Of a stretch of DNA of 64,000 bases, positions 59,706 through 64,000 are shown piece by piece. Every line of letters starts with the position of its first letter. Positions within the stretch are counted from its first letter, which is position 1. The translations under genes and the position numbers were made by a program. The notes below the pieces were generated by a model that worked only from the letters and a program-made list of their open reading frames with translations, was not told where the DNA came from and searched no databases. Source of the stretch: Dryocosmus kuriphilus (Eukaryota > Arthropoda > Insecta > Hymenoptera > Cynipidae); the NCBI GenBank assembly GCA_038277395.1, contig CM076194.1:110492765-110556764 (forward strand), in the 5' to 3' direction.

Positions 59706-59977
59706 TTGGAGAAAAGAACTTACGGAGAAAAAGGGATGAGGGAAAAGAGAATCAGCGTAAAAGGTTAAGGGAAAGTGGATTAGGTGGAAAGGAGGTTTAG
59801 AGAAAAAAGGGAATTAGGGAGCAAAGTAGATGGATTGTGATCCTGCAATATTTTTGGTCACCCTTACGAGTGACGCGCAACTATAAAATGATTAAATAAT
59901 CAATTTCTTGATAAATTTTAAGACCAAACAATCTTTGAAAATATAGTGTAAGTTTTTGACAGCAAATATCAAAGAGA
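59706..59977. other. Purine-rich then AT-rich DNA, no gene
   Basis: 59706-59820 is rich in GGAGAAAAGGGAA-type purine runs. Nothing else was recognised. Confidence 0.45.
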
Positions 59978-60210
59978 AATCCGCTAAGGAATTAGTTAAT
60001 GAAAAAACAAGGAGATAACTGAAGACGAGTGACGCATATTTATAGAACGTATAAACATTCAATTTGTTAATAAAGTCAGAGACCGACCAACGTAAGTCTT
60101 ACGTTTTACGAAATTCTTTGAAAAATGTTACAACATATACCTAAAATGTTATAACATAGATTTAAAGTGTTTTAATTAATGCGCTTGTCAGTGATAATCG
60201 AAGAGTCAAC
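59978..60210. repeat. Dispersed repeat, copy 2 (pairs with 14612-14840)
   Basis: Same order of motifs as copy 1: GGAATTAGTTAATGAAAAA, AGTCTTACGTTTTACGAAAT, ATGTTATAACATAG, GCTTGTCAGTGATAATCGAA. Same strand, diverged. Confidence 0.75.
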
Positions 60211-60900
60211 CTATTTTACAAATCTGAATTATTTATCCAACTATTATGCGTACCATCAAATCCTTATCTATATTTACAAACAATTTACTTCCCAACCTTT
60301 ATTACTTTTTTGCGACAGATAAATATCGAAATACTTGACTTTTGAAAATACTTCTAAGTAACTAATTCAATATTTCTTATTTGATTTTAGTATAAATAAT
60401 TCTGTTGCCCAATCTGGATGTATGAACTTTCGCATGAGACTTAACAGGGGAAAGGAAATAGGATGTGGACACAAAGAATTGGGGAGAAGACACAATCAAA
60501 GGCAAATGGGATAGGCGAGATTAAACAATATATATTTCGACTTACAAAGAATCACACTAGTGCGTCGGTTCGAATTATTCCCTTTACTAGGTGGCGTCAG
60601 TTCGAATTATTCTCTTTACTTGGCGGCGTTAGTTCGAATTATTTCAATTAGGAATTCCCCAAGGTAATGGGCGGCAGAGCAGGCGAGAATAAACTTGGTG
60701 ACACACTGGTCAAGAAAGTCGGACGAGACTCCTTACGCCAGCGGAGTCTGCAACAATACTGACTCTCGGGTGAGTGGCGAGAAACCGGTAAGCGACTGCC
60801 CGGTCGGGAACCGTCGTAGGTTTCCGGCCGGGCTTGGCCCGGTCCTCGTCCCACAACCGGAAACGTCCACGTTACAGAATTTTCTCAAAACTTGTTTATA
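60211..60900. other. Unassigned DNA with a ~39-bp triple repeat
   Basis: At 60563-60645 a unit with GTTCGAATTATT, CCCTTTACTAGGTGGCG/TCTTTACTTGGCGGCG is repeated about three times. 60660-60870 is GC-rich (CCGGTCGGG, GGCCGGGCTTGGCCCGG) without a recognisable protein. The sequence resembles an LTR leader in style, but there is no second copy in the window. Confidence 0.45.
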
Positions 60901-61110
60901 TTAGCCGAGGAGGAGGAGGAGGAGTAGGAGGAGGAGGAGGACAGAGGATGGAAAGAATGCATGTAGATAGTGAATGAGTGTTATATTGTAGGAGTTTGTG
61001 TTAATAATAGAATATATAAGTTAATATTTTTATGTAAATTTCTTGTAAATATAGTAATTGTAATTATTCAAAGCCATCATTTTGTTAATAACCAGTAACC
61101 TTACAACTAT
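60901..61110. repeat. GGA-triplet tract with the same lead-in as 15384
   Basis: TCTCAAAACTTGTTTATATT (60882-60901) precedes GAGGAGGAGGAGGAGTAGGA. The same lead-in and tract are at 15384-15460, so this is a dispersed element end or a shared sequence family. The rest to 61110 is AT-rich. Confidence 0.6.
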
Positions 61111-61340
61111 AGGTAATATAAAATTGAACTGTAATTTAACATTAGTTTAAAATTAGTTTAACTATGCTTTAACTATACTTTTACATTACTTTAACTGTAC
61201 TTTAACATTAGTTTAACATTACTTTAACTATACTTTAACATTACTTTAACTATACTTTAAAATTAGTTTAAAATTACTTTAACGTTACATTAACATTACT
61301 TTAGCATTAGTTTAACATTAGTTTATTTTTCAAATTTCGT
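61111..61340. repeat. TTTAACATTAC-type minisatellite
   Basis: About 20 units of 10-12 bp such as TTTAACATTAC, TTTAACTATAC and TTTAAAATTAG. Confidence 0.85.
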
Positions 61341-61626
61341 TTACTGTAAATAATTCTCATATCTAATTTAACGTATAGCCTTTTCAAAATCGTTTCTATA
61401 TTTAGTGAGGAGGGGTGGAGGAGAAGGATGAGGGGGAGGTTGTAATTAAATAAAATACTCAAAATTCTGCACTCAACGATTACAAGCCTTAGACCATCAG
61501 TTGGAAACTCTAAAACTTACAATAACCAAAATTAGTGTGGGTGAAAGAAATTAGGAAGTACATATATATATACATTTCAAAATTACATTTCTTAAACAAG
61601 TACTCATTACACATAAAAATCACCTC
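61341..61626. other. AT-rich DNA with a small GGA tract, possibly outer palindrome arm
   Basis: A short GGAGGGGTGGAGGAGAAGGA tract is at 61406. Any partner of this stretch would lie beyond position 64000, so it cannot be tested here. Confidence 0.4.
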
Positions 61627-62129
61627 AAATTTAACTTATTAAAAGAACTGTACAATACTGAGTAACCGAAAATCTATTGCGTACTTACTGCTCTGCTGGA
61701 TCTATTTTTTAAGCCCCTGTAAAAAACATTGAAACAATATTTAACACAACGGAGTAACGTACTAAAAATCCAATTCACTTAGCTGAAACACTGCAATATT
61801 AACATGCTTAGTGAAGTATTGGTGATATTAAAATATGCTATTATCAATGAAAAAAAAACTAAATCTACTCCAAGGGATAGCAAGGCAAACTGTATTAATA
61901 ATAATGAATAATGTGCGCCACCATCGACTACACTGCTTTCCTTGTATAGTTGTAAGCGCGTTTCTTTATCCTCTTTACTAGATGTGAGCTTTGTCTTCTA
62001 AATAGGTTTGTAATATTGATTCCTGTACTAATTAGATGAAATGATTGATTTCTTGCATACTGGTATATATAATGAATTCTTTCAATGATATTAACATTGA
62101 AATTAACCTCAATTAACTATTAAAATTTA

Positions 62130-62220
62130 TGAGGAAGAGAAGGAGGAATATGAGGAGGAGGGATAGGAGCAGGAGCAGCAGGAGGAGAAGGAGAAGGAGG
62201 CTAAGGTCGAGGAGGAAAGG
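62130..62220. repeat. GGA-rich tract, left arm, outer
   Basis: GAGGAAGAGAAGGAGGAATA and following GGA/GGAGCA triplets. Its partner in the other arm is the TCC tract at 63366-63460, which gives a false Pro-rich ORF. Confidence 0.85.
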
Positions 62221-62303
62221 GGAATCATTATTTATTTGAAACAAGTGGGTACTGAAAATATTGTATTCAATTATTACACACCATAAATCATATGTTAGAA
62301 GCT

Positions 62304-62374
62304 ACAAAAGATGTGATTTGAAGACACAGCCTTCTGATCTGGAGTCAGACGAGCTACCGTTGCGCCACGAAATT
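62304..62374 (-). pseudogene. tRNA-Trp(CCA) pseudogene
   Basis: The minus strand carries TGGCGCAACGGTAGC (A box), the anticodon arm TCTGACTCCAGATCAGA with anticodon CCA, and TTCAAATC (B box core). These match eukaryotic tRNA-Trp almost exactly. The acceptor stem does not pair (AATTTCG against CTTTTGT; only the outer and innermost pairs can form) and the T stem has a mismatch. It is therefore a pseudogene or tRNA-derived repeat head. The matching place in the other palindrome arm (near 63275) lacks it. Confidence 0.8.
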
Positions 62375-62515
62375 TTATGACTTCATTTACCTCAATGCAG
62401 GTGATACTGATGTGCAAATTCACTGCAATAATGATGTATTTGCAAGAGTCCAAAGAATAAAATTTTTAATAGGAACTTCAAATAACAGGAGCCAATGTTG
62501 AGGTAACAACCTTTT

Positions 62516-62575
62516 AGTGGGGGAGGAAGAGGAGCAGGAGCAGGAGGAGGAGGAAGAAGAGGAAGAGAAGGATAT
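62516..62575. repeat. GGA-rich tract, left arm, inner
   Basis: GGGGGAGGAAGAGGAGCAGG and following triplets pair with the TCC tract at 63118-63160. A third, central tract flanks the palindrome centre (62813-62827 and 62864-62875). Confidence 0.85.
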
Positions 62576-64000
62576 ATAAAGTCAGCACTGGTGACCGAAA
62601 TTCTTACAGACACTTACAACTATAGTTTTTAAAATTCAAAGTTACAATTTGTGCAATTAAGAGATACCATTTTCCCTGTTCCAACTCCAAAAACATTTTC
62701 TGAAATTTCGAAACTACAATTTGTGCAATTAAAATATACCATTTTCCCTATTCCAATTCTAAAAACGTTCCCTGAAATTGAAAACTATTCTCTCCTTTCC
62801 AGATCATAAAAATGAGGAGGAGGAGGTGGATAAGGACCACGAGCATGCTCATGGTCATTACCCGCCTCCTCCTCAGTTTTATGAACTTAAAAAAGGGGGA
62901 TTAGTTTTAAATTTCAGGGAACGTTTTTAGAATTGGAAGAGGGAAAATGGTATATTTTAATTGCACAAATTGTAGGTTCGAAATTTCAGAAAAAGTTTTT
63001 GGAGTTGGAACAGGGAAAATGGTATATTTTGATTGCACAAATTGTAATTTTGAATTTTAAAAACTATAGTTCCAAGTGTCTGTAAGAAGTTCAGTCACCA
63101 GTGCTGGCTTTATGTATCCTTCTCCTCTTCCTCCTCCTCCTGCTCCTGCTCCTCCTTCTACTAAAAAATTGTTACCCTAACATTGGCTCCTGTTATTTGA
63201 AGTTCCTATTAAAAATTTTGTTCTTTGGATTCTTGCAAATACATCATTATTGCACTAAATTTCCACAGCAGTATCACATCTTTTGAAGCTTCTAACATAT
63301 GATTTATGGTGTGTAATACTTGAATACAACATTTTCAGTACACACTTATTTCAAATAAATAATGGTTCTCCTCCTCCTCCTCCTCCTCCTCCTCCTCCTC
63401 CTACTCCTCCTCCTCCTGCTCCTGCTTCTATTCCTCCTCCTCATACTCCTCCTTCTCTTACTTATACATTTTAATAACTAATTGAGGTTAATTTCAGTGT
63501 TAATATCATTGAAAGAATTCATTATATATACCAGTATGCAAGAAATCAATTATTTCATCTAATTAGTACAGGAATCAATATTACAATCCTATTTAGAAGA
63601 CAAGACTCACATCTAGTAAAGAGGACAAAGAAACGCGCTTATAACTATACAAGGAAAGCACTGTGGTCGATAGTGGCGCAATCTATTCATTATTAATCTA
63701 GTTTGCCTTGATATCCCTTGAAGTAGCTTTATTTTAACTAGAGTTCAATGTTGGCTGAAGGAAAATGTTTTTTTCTTCATTGATAATAGCATATTTTAAT
63801 ATCACCAATACTTCACTAAGCATGTTAATATTGCAGCGTTTCAGCTAAGTGAATTGGATTTTTAGTATATTACTCTGTTGTGTTAAAGATTATTTCAATG
63901 TTTCTTACAGGGACTTAAAAAATAGATCCAGCAAAGCAGTAAGTATGCAATAGTTTTTCTGTTACTCAATATTGTACGGTTCTTTTAATAAGTTCAATTT

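Larger units (their letters stand above)
61627..64000. repeat. Large palindrome, arms at least 1.15 kb, centre at 62845/62846
   Basis: The sequence left of the centre returns in reverse complement on the right. Examples: CAGGAGCCAATGTTGAGGTA (62490) pairs with the TAACATTGGCTCCTG region (63180); TGCTGGATCTATTTTTTAAG (61695) pairs with CTTAAAAAATAGATCCAGCA (63915). The centre is GACCACGAGCATGCTCATGG followed by TC, with two mismatches and almost no spacer. Arms differ by scattered bases and by indels. It continues past the window end. Confidence 0.93.

Noticed and set aside
62304..62374. Functional tRNA-Trp gene
   Set aside because: The acceptor stem does not pair and the T stem has a mismatch.
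63101..63474. Leu-rich and Pro-rich ORFs
   Set aside because: Translations of the TCC tracts in the palindrome.

Overview
The window is insect nuclear DNA, probably hymenopteran (low confidence). Reasons: the LINE resembles elements common in ants and wasps, tRNA primer sites are of eukaryotic type, there are BEL/Pao and Ty3/Gypsy elements including an errantivirus-like one with env, and the background is AT-rich with many simple repeats. No intact host protein gene was found. One small intron-containing gene-like structure lies on the minus strand at 50366-51590. Almost everything else is transposable elements, nested in each other and mostly broken.

Layout. (1) 1-10012, minus strand: a gag-only LTR retrotransposon with 2.06 kb LTRs, a tRNA-Lys primer site, a polypurine tract, a broken gag with a SAP-like N terminus, and a 3.4 kb leader array of about 30 units that each carry a perfect 11-bp-arm hairpin; no pol is visible. 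(2) 10013-17740: a degenerate satellite, minisatellites, dispersed repeats and unassigned AT-rich DNA. (3) 17741-21320: a DNA transposon flanked by TAA, with inverted subterminal tandem-repeat arrays around a broken gene of a repetitive arthropod protein family. (4) 21330-28420, minus strand: a dead BEL/Pao element whose integrase is split by a 1.76 kb solo LTR with a GGCT target duplication. (5) 28625-53977, plus strand: an errantivirus-like Metaviridae provirus with a tRNA-Leu primer site, leader ORFs, gag, pol and env. Its 5' LTR is interrupted by a 3 kb solo LTR related to element 1. Its leader-gag-protease segment is tandemly duplicated (4.3 kb). Its pol carries two RNase H domains, the usual Gypsy one plus a second of the cellular RNase H1 type. 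(6) 54656-59140: two copies of a dispersed repeat flanking a 5'-truncated LINE. (7) 59141-61626: A-rich and minisatellite DNA. (8) 61627-64000: a palindrome of more than 2.3 kb running off the window, with GGA/TCC tracts and a tRNA-Trp pseudogene in one arm only.

All long reading frames in the elements are interrupted by stops or one-base shifts, several of them in homopolymers, so some may be sequence errors. The strongest novelty candidates are the captured RNase H1 domain, the hairpin-array gag-only element, the TAA-flanked transposon, the gene-like structure between env and the 3' LTR, and the terminal palindrome.
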